Assembly: GCA_003278855.1 (NCBI GenBank)
Contig: QCCU01000015.1
Coordinates: 1-36,297 of the forward strand
Direction of reading: 5' to 3'
Origin: Prochlorococcus sp. AG-347-M23
GTDB taxonomy: Bacteria > Cyanobacteriota > Cyanobacteriia > PCC-6307 > Cyanobiaceae
Length of the DNA stretch: 36,297 bases
Positions 25,875 through 34,033 of the stretch are shown piece by piece. The notes below the pieces were generated by a model. It was not told where the DNA came from. It saw nothing but the letters and a program-made list of their open reading frames with translations, and did no database searches. The position numbers were made by a program, and so were the translations under genes. Positions within the stretch are counted from its first letter, which is position 1, and every line of letters begins with the position of its first letter.

Positions 25875-27033
25875 AAAATTTCTTTAGCTCGGTATCAAAT
25901 AGGTTTAATAATCTATCAACATTCTCCTCTCTTGAGTTGAATCCCATTAGCCCTACACGCCATACCTTTCCGGATAATTCTCCAAGTCCATTTCCTATCT
26001 CAATTCCAAAGTTTCTTAAGAGATGATTTCTAAAACCATCCCCATCAACCGCTGGAGGTATTTTAACTGTGGTTAAGGTTGGCAATCTATAATCCTCTGG
26101 TACATGTAATTCCATTCCAAGACTTTCTAAACCATTCCACAATTTCTTTGCATTAGCATTATGTCTATTCCAAACATTTTCTAAACCCTCGTTCGCAATT
26201 AATCGTAAACCTTCACGAATCGCAAAATTCATGTTTACTGGAGCTGTATGATGGTAAACACGATCAGAACCCCAATACTTATTTAATAAAGATAAATCTA
26301 AATACCAGTTAGGTACTTTTGTTTTTCTTGAGCCTAGCTTTTCTTCAGCTCTTTTATTCATTGTAAAAGGGCTTAATCCAGGGGGACAACTTAATCCCTT
26401 TTGACTACAACTGTATGCTAGATCGATTTTCCATTCGTCTATCAATAATTCTAAAGCGCCAAGTGAAGTAACAGCATCAACTAAAAACAAGCAATTATTT
26501 TTTCTACAAATATCCCCAATACCATCAAGAGGTTGTAAAACACCACTTGATGTTTCAGCATGGACAATAGCAAAAATTGCGGGTTTTTTAGTCTCTATTT
26601 CATACTTAATTTCCTCATAAGTAAAAGCTTCACCCCATGGTTTTTCTATAAAGGAAACTTGAGCTTTATATCTAGTTGCCATATCAACTAATCTATCTCC
26701 AAAATATCCTTTTTTAGCAATAAGAATTTTTTCACCTTCTTCAATAAAATTAGCTATTGAAGCTTCCATCGCTGCACTACCAGTGCCGCTCATTGGTAGT
26801 GTAAGACGATTATTGCACTGCCAGGTATACCTTAAAAGTTGTTGAACGTCAGACATCAATGAGATATATGCCTCATCTAAATGACCAATAGGATTTAAAG
26901 AAAGAGCGCTTAAGACTTCTGGATGTGCGTTTGAAGGTCCAGGTCCTAATAAAAGTCTAGAGGGAACATAAGTCTTTGAAAAATGAGATAAATTCTCTTT
27001 ATTTAAAGCCTGAATAAGTTTTGCTTCTGTCAA
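25849..27033 (-). CDS. class V aminotransferase (serine/alanine-glyoxylate type)
   Basis: A 394-aa PLP enzyme related to alanine-glyoxylate and serine-pyruvate aminotransferases, which in photosynthetic organisms handle photorespiratory glyoxylate. Diagnostic segments: LLLGPGPSNAHPEVLSAL, MSGTGSAAMEASIANFIEEGEKILI, HAETSSGVLQPLDGI, FLVDAVTSLG (cofactor Asp) and YSCSQKGLSCPPGLSP with the PLP Lys212. The start is TTG 27033 (reads LTEAKLIQALNK); no ATG or GTG lies in frame before an upstream TAG. Members have also been annotated as soluble hydrogenase subunit, which I regard as a misnomer. Overlaps tadA by 26 bp at its 3' end. Confidence 0.9.
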   Translation of the reverse strand: MTEAKLIQALNKENLSHFSKTYVPSRLLLGPGPSNAHPEVLSALSLNPIGHLDEAYISLMSDVQQLLRYTWQCNNRLTLPMSGTGSAAMEASIANFIEEGEKILIAKKGYFGDRLVDMATRYKAQVSFIEKPWGEAFTYEEIKYEIETKKPAIFAIVHAETSSGVLQPLDGIGDICRKNNCLFLVDAVTSLGALELLIDEWKIDLAYSCSQKGLSCPPGLSPFTMNKRAEEKLGSRKTKVPNWYLDLSLLNKYWGSDRVYHHTAPVNMNFAIREGLRLIANEGLENVWNRHNANAKKLWNGLESLGMELHVPEDYRLPTLTTVKIPPAVDGDGFRNHLLRNFGIEIGNGLGELSGKVWRVGLMGFNSREENVDRLLNLFDTELKKFSIFESSTF

Positions 27034-27065
27034 AGAATTACATTCAATTACTTTTAAATTAGACT

Positions 27066-27093
27066 AATATCGTCGCTTAAGCGATATTTTTTT
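27066..27093 (+). promoter_or_regulatory. hairpin/palindrome with T tract between the divergent genes
   Basis: AATATCG (27066-27072) pairs with CGATATT (27082-27088) around TCGCTTAAG, and a T7 run follows to 27093, terminator-like on the + strand. The inner TCGCTTAAGCGA (27073-27084) is a perfect 12-bp palindrome. It is unclear whether it ends an antisense transcript running over the aminotransferase or serves as an operator. Confidence 0.4.
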
Positions 27094-27183
27094 ATAGAAA
27101 TTAATTCAATTTAAATAATTAAGTAAATAATTATTAAAGTTATGACTTGAAACACTCAAAGAAGACATCAAGTCTTAAAAAAA

Positions 27184-27225
27184 GTTACCGTTGATACATA
27201 ATAAGAATCATCAAGTTATTAATTT
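27184..27225 (+). promoter_or_regulatory. NtcA-type promoter of glnA
   Basis: GTT-N8-TAC at 27184-27197 matches the NtcA consensus GTA-N8-TAC with one change. Exactly 22 bases follow and then TAATTT (27220-27225), a TAN3T -10 box; NtcA-activated cyanobacterial promoters use 20-24 bases. Transcription would start at about 27232, leaving a leader of about 16 nt before ATG 27248. glnA is a classic NtcA target, which strengthens the call. Confidence 0.65.
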
Positions 27226-27247
27226 CATAGAAGGTATTTCAAAAGTT

Positions 27248-28669
27248 ATGACTAAATCTCCACAAGATGTTTTAAGTCAAATTAAAGATGAAGGAATTGA
27301 ACTCATCGATTTAAAATTTACAGACATCCATGGTAAATGGCAACATTTAACTCTTACATCAGACATGATAGAAGAGGATTCATTTACAGAAGGTCTAGCA
27401 TTTGATGGTTCATCAATAAGAGGTTGGAAAGCAATTAATGCTTCCGATATGTCAATGGTTCCCGATGCAAGTACAGCATGGATAGATCCTTTTTACAAAC
27501 ATAAAACTCTAAGTATGATTTGCTCTATCCAAGAGCCTAGAAGTGGAGAGCCTTATGATAGATGTCCAAGATCTTTAGCTCAAAAGGCTTTAAAGTACTT
27601 AGAATCTACTGGTATTGCTGACACAGCGTTTTTTGGACCGGAACCAGAATTCTTCTTATTTGATGATGTGAGATACGATTCAAAAGAAGGTTCTTGCTTT
27701 TACAGTGTAGATACAATTGAAGCTCCCTGGAACACAGGAAGAATTGAAGAAGGTGGAAATTTAGGATACAAGATCCAATATAAAGAAGGTTATTTCCCAG
27801 TTGCTCCAAATGATACTGCGCAAGACATCAGATCTGAAATGCTACTTTTAATGGGTGAATTAGGCATACCCACCGAAAAGCATCACCATGAGGTTGCTGG
27901 TGCCGGCCAACACGAGCTTGGAATGAAATTCGATTCATTAATAAATTCTGCTGATAACGTAATGACTTATAAATACGTTGTAAGGAATGTTGCTAAAAAA
28001 TATGGGAAAACCGCAACGTTTATGCCCAAGCCTGTATTTAACGATAATGGAACTGGAATGCATGTTCACCAAAGTTTATGGAAGAGCGGTCAGCCATTAT
28101 TTTTTGGTGAAGGAGCATATGCAAATTTATCTCAAACTGCAAGATGGTATATCGGAGGCATACTTAAGCATGCTCCATCATTCTTAGCATTTACTAACCC
28201 AACCACAAATAGTTATAAAAGATTGGTTCCAGGATTCGAAGCCCCTGTAAATCTAGTTTATTCTGAGGGTAACAGATCAGCTGCAGTAAGAATACCTTTA
28301 ACAGGTCCAAGCCCTAAAGCTAAAAGATTAGAATTCAGATCAGGTGACGCACTTGCAAATCCTTACTTAGCATTTTCTGTAATGATGCTTGCTGGTATTG
28401 ATGGAATTAAAAATCAAATTGATCCTGGTGATGGAGTAGATGTAGATTTATTTGAACTTCCAGCTGATGAACTTGCAAAAATTGATACAGTACCTTCATC
28501 TCTAAATGACTCACTTAATGCACTAAAAGCAGATAAGGATTATTTATTAGCTGGTGGAGTATTTACTGAAGATTTTATTGATAACTTTATCGATATAAAA
28601 TACGAAGAGGTACAACAACTAAGACAAAGGCCTCATCCACATGAATTCTTCATGTATTACGATGCATAA
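27248..28669 (+). CDS. glnA: glutamine synthetase type I
   Basis: A 473-aa GS-I that adds ammonium to glutamate with ATP, the entry of nitrogen in the GS-GOGAT cycle. Signatures: [65 protein letters not shown] and [23 protein letters not shown]. The frame is open further up to TTG 27191, but ATG 27248 gives the normal [10 protein letters not shown]-terminus and fits the promoter spacing; the TTG would lie inside the NtcA box. At the E. coli adenylylation-loop position (KNLYDLPPE) the sequence is [10 protein letters not shown], so Tyr is replaced by Phe and adenylylation is not expected. Followed by a strong terminator. Confidence 0.97.
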   Translation: MTKSPQDVLSQIKDEGIELIDLKFTDIHGKWQHLTLTSDMIEEDSFTEGLAFDGSSIRGWKAINASDMSMVPDASTAWIDPFYKHKTLSMICSIQEPRSGEPYDRCPRSLAQKALKYLESTGIADTAFFGPEPEFFLFDDVRYDSKEGSCFYSVDTIEAPWNTGRIEEGGNLGYKIQYKEGYFPVAPNDTAQDIRSEMLLLMGELGIPTEKHHHEVAGAGQHELGMKFDSLINSADNVMTYKYVVRNVAKKYGKTATFMPKPVFNDNGTGMHVHQSLWKSGQPLFFGEGAYANLSQTARWYIGGILKHAPSFLAFTNPTTNSYKRLVPGFEAPVNLVYSEGNRSAAVRIPLTGPSPKAKRLEFRSGDALANPYLAFSVMMLAGIDGIKNQIDPGDGVDVDLFELPADELAKIDTVPSSLNDSLNALKADKDYLLAGGVFTEDFIDNFIDIKYEEVQQLRQRPHPHEFFMYYDA

Positions 28670-28694
28670 TTAAAAATACTTACCAGTTTAAATT

Positions 28695-28743
28695 AATCAA
28701 TTTGAGAAATATCACAAAATATTCTCAAATTGATTTTTTTTTT
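28695..28743 (+). terminator. rho-independent terminator of glnA
   Basis: A perfect 14-bp stem, AATCAATTTGAGAA (28695-28708) / TTCTCAAATTGATT (28722-28735), closes a 13-nt loop and runs into an unbroken T tract to 28743. It is the strongest hairpin in the window. It ends glnA and shows that the next gene cannot start at the upstream TTG near 28730. Confidence 0.88.
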
Positions 28744-28771
28744 GTTGGAATATATATATATAAATCGAAAA

Positions 28772-29827
28772 ATGGCAAGGGACTCTATTTCAAAAATTGC
28801 ATATAAAACGCTACAACAAAGTAAAAGCATTGCAGGTTTCGCTCACAAGCAGATTAGTTCAAGATTAATGAATTTTATTCTTCCTGATTCGAGGCTTGAA
28901 AATTTTGATATAGATAAAGACCTACTAGTGCAAATCCAAAATTCAATGGATATTCTAAGAGAAGAAGATTGGAATGATGCAGAAAAAAATATATATCCAA
29001 AAAAATTATTATTTGACGAGCCATGGCTTAGATATCTAACTCAATATCCAAAAATTTGGCGCGATATGCCTAATACTTGGGATAGACGCAGAAAACAAAA
29101 CTTTGATGATCTGCCAAAATCAATTGATAAAGATAATTATCCTCAATATTACTTGAGAAATTTTCATCATCAAACAGATGGTTATTTATCAGATTTTTCA
29201 GCTAGCATTTATGACCTACAAGTAGAGATACTTTTCAACGGAAGTGCTGACTCAATGAGGAGAAGAATAATTAAGCCAATAAAAGAAGGACTTAAAAATT
29301 TTAGTGATAGAAAAAAAAGCTCTATAAATATACTTGATGTAGCTACAGGATCAGGAAGAACATTAAAACAATTAAGAGCCGCATTTCCTAAAGAAAAAAT
29401 TACAGGAATTGATTTATCTGATTCATACTTAAAAGAGGCTAGTAGATATATTTCAGATTTAGATGGAGATTTAATTCAATTAATTAAAGCTAATGCTGAA
29501 GAATTACCTTTTGAAAATGATAGTTTTCAATGCATATCTTGTGTTTACTTATTTCATGAATTACCTAGAACAATTAGAGCAAAAGTTTTAAATGAATTTT
29601 TTAGAGTTCTTGAGCCTGATGGCATATTAGTATTAGCCGATTCAATTCAAATAAGTGATTCACCTGATTTTACATCCGTAATGGAAAACTTCTATAAATC
29701 ATTTCATGAGCCTTTTTATTGTGATTACATAAAAGAGGATATAGATTCTAAAATAGAGGAAATAGGGTTTAAAGATGTAAAATCAAATTCCTTTTTTATG
29801 ACCAAAGTATGGTCTGCTGTAAAGTAA
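28772..29827 (+). CDS. SAM-dependent methyltransferase, class I
   Basis: A 351-aa protein. The C-terminal half is a Rossmann methyltransferase: motif I ILDVATGSGRTLKQL (about residue 188), GIDLSDSYLKEA, ANAEELPFENDSFQCISCVYLFHEL and RVLEPDGILVLADSIQ. The N-terminal 160 or so residues form an additional domain with many basic and aromatic residues (EPWLRYLTQYPKIWRDMPNTWDRRRKQ) that I cannot assign. The target is unknown; the UbiE-like core suggests a small lipid- or quinone-type substrate, as inference. ATG 28772 (MARDSISKIAYK) is chosen because the frame upstream runs through the glnA terminator. Confidence 0.86.
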   Translation: MARDSISKIAYKTLQQSKSIAGFAHKQISSRLMNFILPDSRLENFDIDKDLLVQIQNSMDILREEDWNDAEKNIYPKKLLFDEPWLRYLTQYPKIWRDMPNTWDRRRKQNFDDLPKSIDKDNYPQYYLRNFHHQTDGYLSDFSASIYDLQVEILFNGSADSMRRRIIKPIKEGLKNFSDRKKSSINILDVATGSGRTLKQLRAAFPKEKITGIDLSDSYLKEASRYISDLDGDLIQLIKANAEELPFENDSFQCISCVYLFHELPRTIRAKVLNEFFRVLEPDGILVLADSIQISDSPDFTSVMENFYKSFHEPFYCDYIKEDIDSKIEEIGFKDVKSNSFFMTKVWSAVK

Positions 29828-29838
29828 ATAAAAAATCT

Positions 29839-30093
29839 ATGACCTATTGGGATAAAGATACTATTCAGCTCGTTCAAAGTCTTAATGAAAAATTAAAAAT
29901 TGATCATACTAATTGGCATAAGGATAAAGGAAATAAATATAAAAGATCTGCAGAACTAATTTCCGCGGGATTATGCCATTTAATTATTTCTTGTAATGAA
30001 AAGGAAACTATAGAATATATAGAAGAAAGTATTAAATGGTTAAAAGAAATTAACGTTGATCAACCATGCCCTAGTAAAAAATCATCTTTTTAA
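29839..30093 (+). CDS. DUF6439-type small soluble protein
   Basis: An 84-aa protein beginning MTYWDKDTIQLVQSLNEKLK (start chosen because the frame before it lies within the methyltransferase tail, 11 bases away). It is helix-rich with a conserved WHKDKGNKYKRSAELISAGLCHLI stretch and a charged C-terminal helix. It resembles a small protein family conserved in cyanobacteria (DUF6439, by memory, so tentative). No motif for catalysis. Its end overlaps the opposite-strand RsbW-like gene by 12 bp. Confidence 0.7.
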   Translation: MTYWDKDTIQLVQSLNEKLKIDHTNWHKDKGNKYKRSAELISAGLCHLIISCNEKETIEYIEESIKWLKEINVDQPCPSKKSSF

Positions 30094-30516
30094 AGCCAAC
30101 TGAAGCCTATTACCTTTACTACTCCATCTAATGTCATCAAAACATTCATTAATAATGTAAAGGCCGCGCCCACTTACACTACTTATTTTTTTTGGTAATT
30201 TATAGTCCCTTTTTTTTATTTCTAGACCATTACCTTGGTCTTGAATTTGCCAAACACACCAATTAGGAGTAATTATTCTTCTTACTCTAATATTTTTTTT
30301 AGGATCTAATTTATTTCCATGTTTTACTGCATTGACTAAAGCTTCATGTAAACCAAGTTTTATAAGATAGGTTGATTCAGAATTTTCAATAGGTTCTAAT
30401 AACTGATCTACAAAATCATTTAACTGTAATGATGATTCGAATTCGAAGTTTGACCAGTTAATATTAGGTCTTTTAAAAAATTTTTTTAAAATATTTTTGC
30501 CCCGAAGTAAGGACAT
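30082..30516 (-). CDS. RsbW-like HATPase (anti-sigma factor kinase type)
   Basis: A 144-aa stand-alone GHKL ATPase. The N box GLHEALVNAVKHGNKLDPKK (about residues 55-74, with the Mg-binding Asn62), the G1 box QDQGNGLEI and the G2 box SGRGLYIINECFDDIRW are clear. There is no histidine-kinase dimerisation domain and no membrane segment, so it belongs with the RsbW/SpoIIAB serine-kinase group that phosphorylates anti-anti-sigma factors. No STAS-domain partner or sigma gene is nearby. It lies on the minus strand after gun4, with a 50-bp gap, so co-transcription with gun4 is possible. Confidence 0.85.
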   Translation of the reverse strand: MSLLRGKNILKKFFKRPNINWSNFEFESSLQLNDFVDQLLEPIENSESTYLIKLGLHEALVNAVKHGNKLDPKKNIRVRRIITPNWCVWQIQDQGNGLEIKKRDYKLPKKISSVSGRGLYIINECFDDIRWSSKGNRLQLALKR

Positions 30517-30566
30517 AATAATATTTTTTTTTACTCTCTTAATTTTAACTTATTAAATACCTCGAT

Positions 30567-31286
30567 TTAAAGAATATTATTATGTCTCTCTGCAATAGCA
30601 GGATGCCTCAGGATGGAGTCCATAAGTCTTACTCCTCTTAGTTGATTTATTAAAGGCATATGTCCATCAGGAGCATCTAATGACCAGCGAAAAGATCCAG
30701 GATATCTAGTCCATAAGCCTTCTTTTTTCCAACCTATTTTCGGCCACATTAATTCATATTTTTTACCAACTGATTTTAATATCTTTGCTTGAATTGAGAA
30801 TCCAAATCTACCAGTAGAATAAATAGTCCATAATCTATCTATTGTTTGTAGGTCTTTACCTGACATATTTTTAACTTCACTATAGAAAACATATCCGCGT
30901 TTCTCAGCTAATTTTCCAGCTAATTTCCTTAAGTAGGAACTTGTTAATCTATCTGCCTCTTCAAATTTTTGCTCAACCAACATCAATTGCAAATCTTCAT
31001 AATTAATATCAATATCTGAATATGTATTAAACCAATTATTGAATTTAGAGTTTTCAAAGAATTCAGGCTTAAACTTTTTTAAAACTTGTAATATCCAACC
31101 TGCAGCCCAGTCATCTCCATCATTATCAAAGATATCAAAAAGTGAAGGGCCAATATTAAAAATATTTTCGACTTCAGATTCTATTTGAGTTAATAAATTT
31201 ATTCTTTTTCTTTGATTAGAATCTACAAATTTTTTTATCAGATTTAATGTAGCATTATTATAGTTATCTTGTTCTTTGTTATTCAT
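30567..31286 (-). CDS. gun4: GUN4-domain tetrapyrrole-binding protein
   Basis: A 239-aa protein that binds protoporphyrin IX and Mg-protoporphyrin and stimulates Mg-chelatase at the start of the chlorophyll branch. The N-terminal part (about 1-85) is a helical bundle with FNIGPSLFDIFDNDGDDWAAGWILQVL. The GUN4 core (about 90-225) is recognisable from LMLVEQKFEEADRLTSSYL, LQTIDRLWTIYSTGRFGFSIQAKI and the ligand-loop region KKEGLWTRYPGSFRWSLDAPDGHMPLINQLRG. Length equals that of cyanobacterial Gun4 (about 230). Divergent from mnmH by 34 bp. Confidence 0.94.
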   Translation of the reverse strand: MNNKEQDNYNNATLNLIKKFVDSNQRKRINLLTQIESEVENIFNIGPSLFDIFDNDGDDWAAGWILQVLKKFKPEFFENSKFNNWFNTYSDIDINYEDLQLMLVEQKFEEADRLTSSYLRKLAGKLAEKRGYVFYSEVKNMSGKDLQTIDRLWTIYSTGRFGFSIQAKILKSVGKKYELMWPKIGWKKEGLWTRYPGSFRWSLDAPDGHMPLINQLRGVRLMDSILRHPAIAERHNNIL

Positions 31287-31320
31287 TTTAAAAAATCAAT
31301 CAAAAAAATAAAAACTATCC

Positions 31321-32361
31321 ATGTATTTCAAAAGAAAAGAACTAGAGAAATTTAGTAGTTTTAAAGGACCACTTATTGATGTTAGGAGCCCAGGTGAATA
31401 TTATAAAGGACACATGCCTAATTCTATTAACATTCCATTATTTGATAATGACGAGAGATCAATAATTGGCACGATTTATAAAAAAGAAGGAAGAAAAAAA
31501 GCTGTCATAGAGGGATTAAAATTTTTGGAAAAAAAAATGGAATTACTTCTTGATAATTTATTCATGAGTATTGACTCTTATAAACCTATTCATAATAAAA
31601 ATAATGAATTTTTTATCAAAATATATTGCTCTAGAGGTGGTATGCGTTCACAAAGCATTGCTTGGCTACTAGATAAATATAAATTAAATCCAATAACACT
31701 TAATGGAGGATATAAAAAATATAGAAGATGGGTATTAGATAGTTTCTCAAAAAAGTTGAATATAGTAGTTATTGGCGGAAAAACAGGAACAGGGAAGACA
31801 AGATTATTATCATTACTAGAGAAATATAAATATCAAACTATTGATCTTGAAGGATTTGCTTGTCATAGAGGAAGTACATTTGGAGGTTTAGGAATGAAAG
31901 AACAACCTTCAAATGAACAATTTGAAAATAAAATTGCAGAAAAATTATATTCCTTTAAAATTTCTAATAATATTTTTGTAGAAGCTGAAAGTGCAAATAT
32001 AGGCAAATGCAAAATACCTCATGAATTCTTCAATCAGATGAAAAATTCAAGGAGAATAGAAATTATAAGAAGCGAATCTAACAGATTAGATGAGTTGATA
32101 GATACTTATAGTGTTTTTAAGAAAGAAGAACTCCAAGAATCTGTATTAAGGATTAAAAAAAGATTAGGACCACAAAGAACAAAAATCGCTCTCGAATCCA
32201 TTAATAATGAGAGATGGGATTTAGTTTGTAAATCAGTTCTAGAGTATTACGATAAATGTTATGAATTTGAAAAAGTTGGCAAAACAAATATAAAGTTATT
32301 AGATTTAACTGACAAAAAATATGATGAAAGGATTTTAGATTTAATAAATAATGTTTTATAA
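31321..32361 (+). CDS. mnmH: tRNA 2-selenouridine synthase
   Basis: A 346-aa fusion of a rhodanese domain (about 1-140) and a P-loop domain. DVRSPGEYYKGHMPNSINIP is the rhodanese CH2A-like start, Cys103 in IYCSRGGMRSQSIAWLL is the catalytic cysteine, and Walker A GGKTGTGKT is at 152-160. The family (SelU/YbbB) replaces the sulfur of 2-thiouridine at tRNA wobble position 34 with selenium or geranylates it. Its presence implies a selenophosphate source elsewhere in the genome. ATG 31321 is first in frame and begins the rhodanese fold closely. Confidence 0.92.
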   Translation: MYFKRKELEKFSSFKGPLIDVRSPGEYYKGHMPNSINIPLFDNDERSIIGTIYKKEGRKKAVIEGLKFLEKKMELLLDNLFMSIDSYKPIHNKNNEFFIKIYCSRGGMRSQSIAWLLDKYKLNPITLNGGYKKYRRWVLDSFSKKLNIVVIGGKTGTGKTRLLSLLEKYKYQTIDLEGFACHRGSTFGGLGMKEQPSNEQFENKIAEKLYSFKISNNIFVEAESANIGKCKIPHEFFNQMKNSRRIEIIRSESNRLDELIDTYSVFKKEELQESVLRIKKRLGPQRTKIALESINNERWDLVCKSVLEYYDKCYEFEKVGKTNIKLLDLTDKKYDERILDLINNVL

Positions 32362-32421
32362 AATAATTACAAACGAATGTGAAAAATATTTCCTAAAATA
32401 AAAGATCACTAACTGAAAATT

Positions 32422-32775
32422 ATGACAGCAAATAAAACAGCAAAAATTCAATTTTATGATGGAACTGATGAACCAGTAGTGCCTGAAATAAGATTGACTA
32501 GGAGTAAAGATGGGACCACCGGTCAAGCTCTATTTTTGTTCGAAAAACCTCAGGCATTATCTTCAATCACAGACGGTGAAATCACTGGTATGCGAATGAT
32601 TGATTCAGAAGGTGAAATACTTACTCGGGAAGTTAAAGTAAAGTTTGTAGATGGAGAACCAATATTTTTAGAAGCAGTTTATATTTGGAAGAACACATCA
32701 GATTTTGATCGATTTATGAGATTTGCAAATAGTTATGCCAAATCAAATGGATTAGGATATTCTGAGAAGAAGTAG
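32422..32775 (+). CDS. psb28: photosystem II assembly factor Psb28
   Basis: A 117-aa soluble protein that binds PSII assembly intermediates (RC47) and is linked to CP47 and chlorophyll supply. The sequence [37 protein letters not shown] is the Psb28 N-terminal signature, followed by [29 protein letters not shown] and a C-terminal [25 protein letters not shown]. Length matches cyanobacterial Psb28-1. It lies near gun4, in keeping with chlorophyll supply, but has its own 60-bp leader. Confidence 0.94.
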   Translation: MTANKTAKIQFYDGTDEPVVPEIRLTRSKDGTTGQALFLFEKPQALSSITDGEITGMRMIDSEGEILTREVKVKFVDGEPIFLEAVYIWKNTSDFDRFMRFANSYAKSNGLGYSEKK

Positions 32776-32788
32776 AATATTTTGAAAA

Positions 32789-33832
32789 TTGAATAGTTCA
32801 TCATATTTCAAGTTAGTAGTAATTTTAATCACTTCATTAATACTATGGACTTTAAGAGATTTTCTATTGTTAATTATTTGTTCTTTAGTAATTTCAAATA
32901 TTGTATGTAATTTATGTAATCAAATACAAAAGGGCTTAAAAATTCCACGATCTTTGTCTTTATTTCTTGTCTTAACTGTCATATCAGTAATAGTATTTAC
33001 TATTTTTATTCTTGTTTTGCCTCCGTTTATAAAAGAATTTAATGAAATACTAGTTGATATTCCAAATGGTTTATCAAAAATAAATATTTTGATAAATACA
33101 AATTTGAACAAACTTAATAACCTGTTTTATGGCAAACAATCAGAAAATGTTATAGACATATTCAGTCTTATAAATAATGTTGTTACCATTCCAGATGCCT
33201 CAACTATTGCAAAAGCTATTCAGGAAAGCTTTAAAAATTTAATAAATATAGCGGGAAATCTGGGTTCAGGTCTTTTGAAATTAATATTCGTATTAGCAGT
33301 GAGTTTGATGATTTCTATTGAACCAAAACAATATAAAGAAAATATACTTCTATTAATTCCAAAAAATTATCGCAACAAATTTAGAAATATTTTGGAAAAA
33401 TGCAATATTGCATTAGCAAATTGGACCTTTTCAATGGTTATAAGCTCATTATCAGTAGGGCTATTATCATTAATAGTTTTGTCTATATTAGATGTCAAAT
33501 ATGTTGTCTCAAATGCTTTAATAGCAATGGTTCTTAATATAATTCCAAATATAGGTCCAGTTATTAGTGGTATATTTCCAATCTCAATCGCACTACTTGA
33601 TAATTTTTGGAAGCCACTGGCCGTTTTAGGAGCATATGTAATTATTCAAAATATTGAAAGCTATATAATAATGCCATCAATAATGAAGAAAAAAGCAAAC
33701 TTACTTCCTGGTTTGACATTAATATCACAATTTGGATTTACATTCATTTTTGGTCCATTAGGCTTAATACTTTCTCTTCCATTAGCTGTAGTAATTCAGG
33801 TTTTAATCAAAGAATCATTTAAAGATATTTAA
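32789..33832 (+). CDS. AI-2E family transporter-like permease
   Basis: A 347-aa membrane protein with about eight hydrophobic spans: two or three at the N-terminus (SYFKLVVILITSLILWTLRDFLLLIICSLVISNIV), an amphipathic middle (about 80-130), then the typical C-terminal cluster with NIIPNIGPVISGIFPISIALLDNFWKPLAVLGAYVIIQNIESYIIMPSIMKKK, the PF01594 signature. Substrates in this family are mixed (AI-2, tetrapyrroles, Na+/H+ exchange), so none is claimed. The start is TTG 32789; no ATG is available before the first helix. Convergent with the small membrane-protein gene with three bases between stops. Confidence 0.9.
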   Translation: MNSSSYFKLVVILITSLILWTLRDFLLLIICSLVISNIVCNLCNQIQKGLKIPRSLSLFLVLTVISVIVFTIFILVLPPFIKEFNEILVDIPNGLSKINILINTNLNKLNNLFYGKQSENVIDIFSLINNVVTIPDASTIAKAIQESFKNLINIAGNLGSGLLKLIFVLAVSLMISIEPKQYKENILLLIPKNYRNKFRNILEKCNIALANWTFSMVISSLSVGLLSLIVLSILDVKYVVSNALIAMVLNIIPNIGPVISGIFPISIALLDNFWKPLAVLGAYVIIQNIESYIIMPSIMKKKANLLPGLTLISQFGFTFIFGPLGLILSLPLAVVIQVLIKESFKDI

Positions 33833-33835
33833 AAA

Positions 33836-34015
33836 CTACTTTATTTTTTTATATAAATATGGGTAAGAAAAAAGTATAAAGAAAGCTAAGGGATGTTTAC
33901 CAATAGCAAAATATAGTGAATTAAAAGTAAAATGATCAAATAATATTCTTAGCTCAGTAGAAAGATCTATTAAAACTAAAGAAAATAAAATTATTAAATA
34001 GTAATTCAATTTCAT
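33836..34015 (-). CDS. small membrane protein (59 aa) downstream of secF
   Basis: A 59-aa ORF starting ATG 34015, 18 bases after the secF stop. The sequence MKLNYYLIILFSLVLIDL gives a first hydrophobic segment (about 4-18), followed by STELRILFDHF and a second segment (about 40-55, GKHPLAFFILFSYPYLYKK). I recognise no family. The collinearity with secD-secF suggests an accessory membrane protein, or simply a read-through neighbour. It fills all the gap between the permease and secF, which argues for it being a real gene. Confidence 0.6.
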   Translation of the reverse strand: MKLNYYLIILFSLVLIDLSTELRILFDHFTFNSLYFAIGKHPLAFFILFSYPYLYKKIK

Positions 34016-34033
34016 AAAATTAGAAACCTAAAC

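Larger units (their letters stand above)
27034..27247. promoter_or_regulatory. divergent regulatory region between the aminotransferase and glnA
   Basis: The 214 bases drive two genes facing apart: the nitrogen-related class V aminotransferase (-) and glnA (+). The region contains a hairpin with a 12-bp palindrome (27066-27093), long A/T stretches and an NtcA-like box with a correctly spaced -10 element (27184-27225). Apart from these I see no ORF or other structure. Confidence 0.6.

Noticed and set aside
28730..28771. Upstream TTG start for the methyltransferase
   Set aside because: It lies within the glnA terminator stem and T tract; ATG 28772 is the realistic start.
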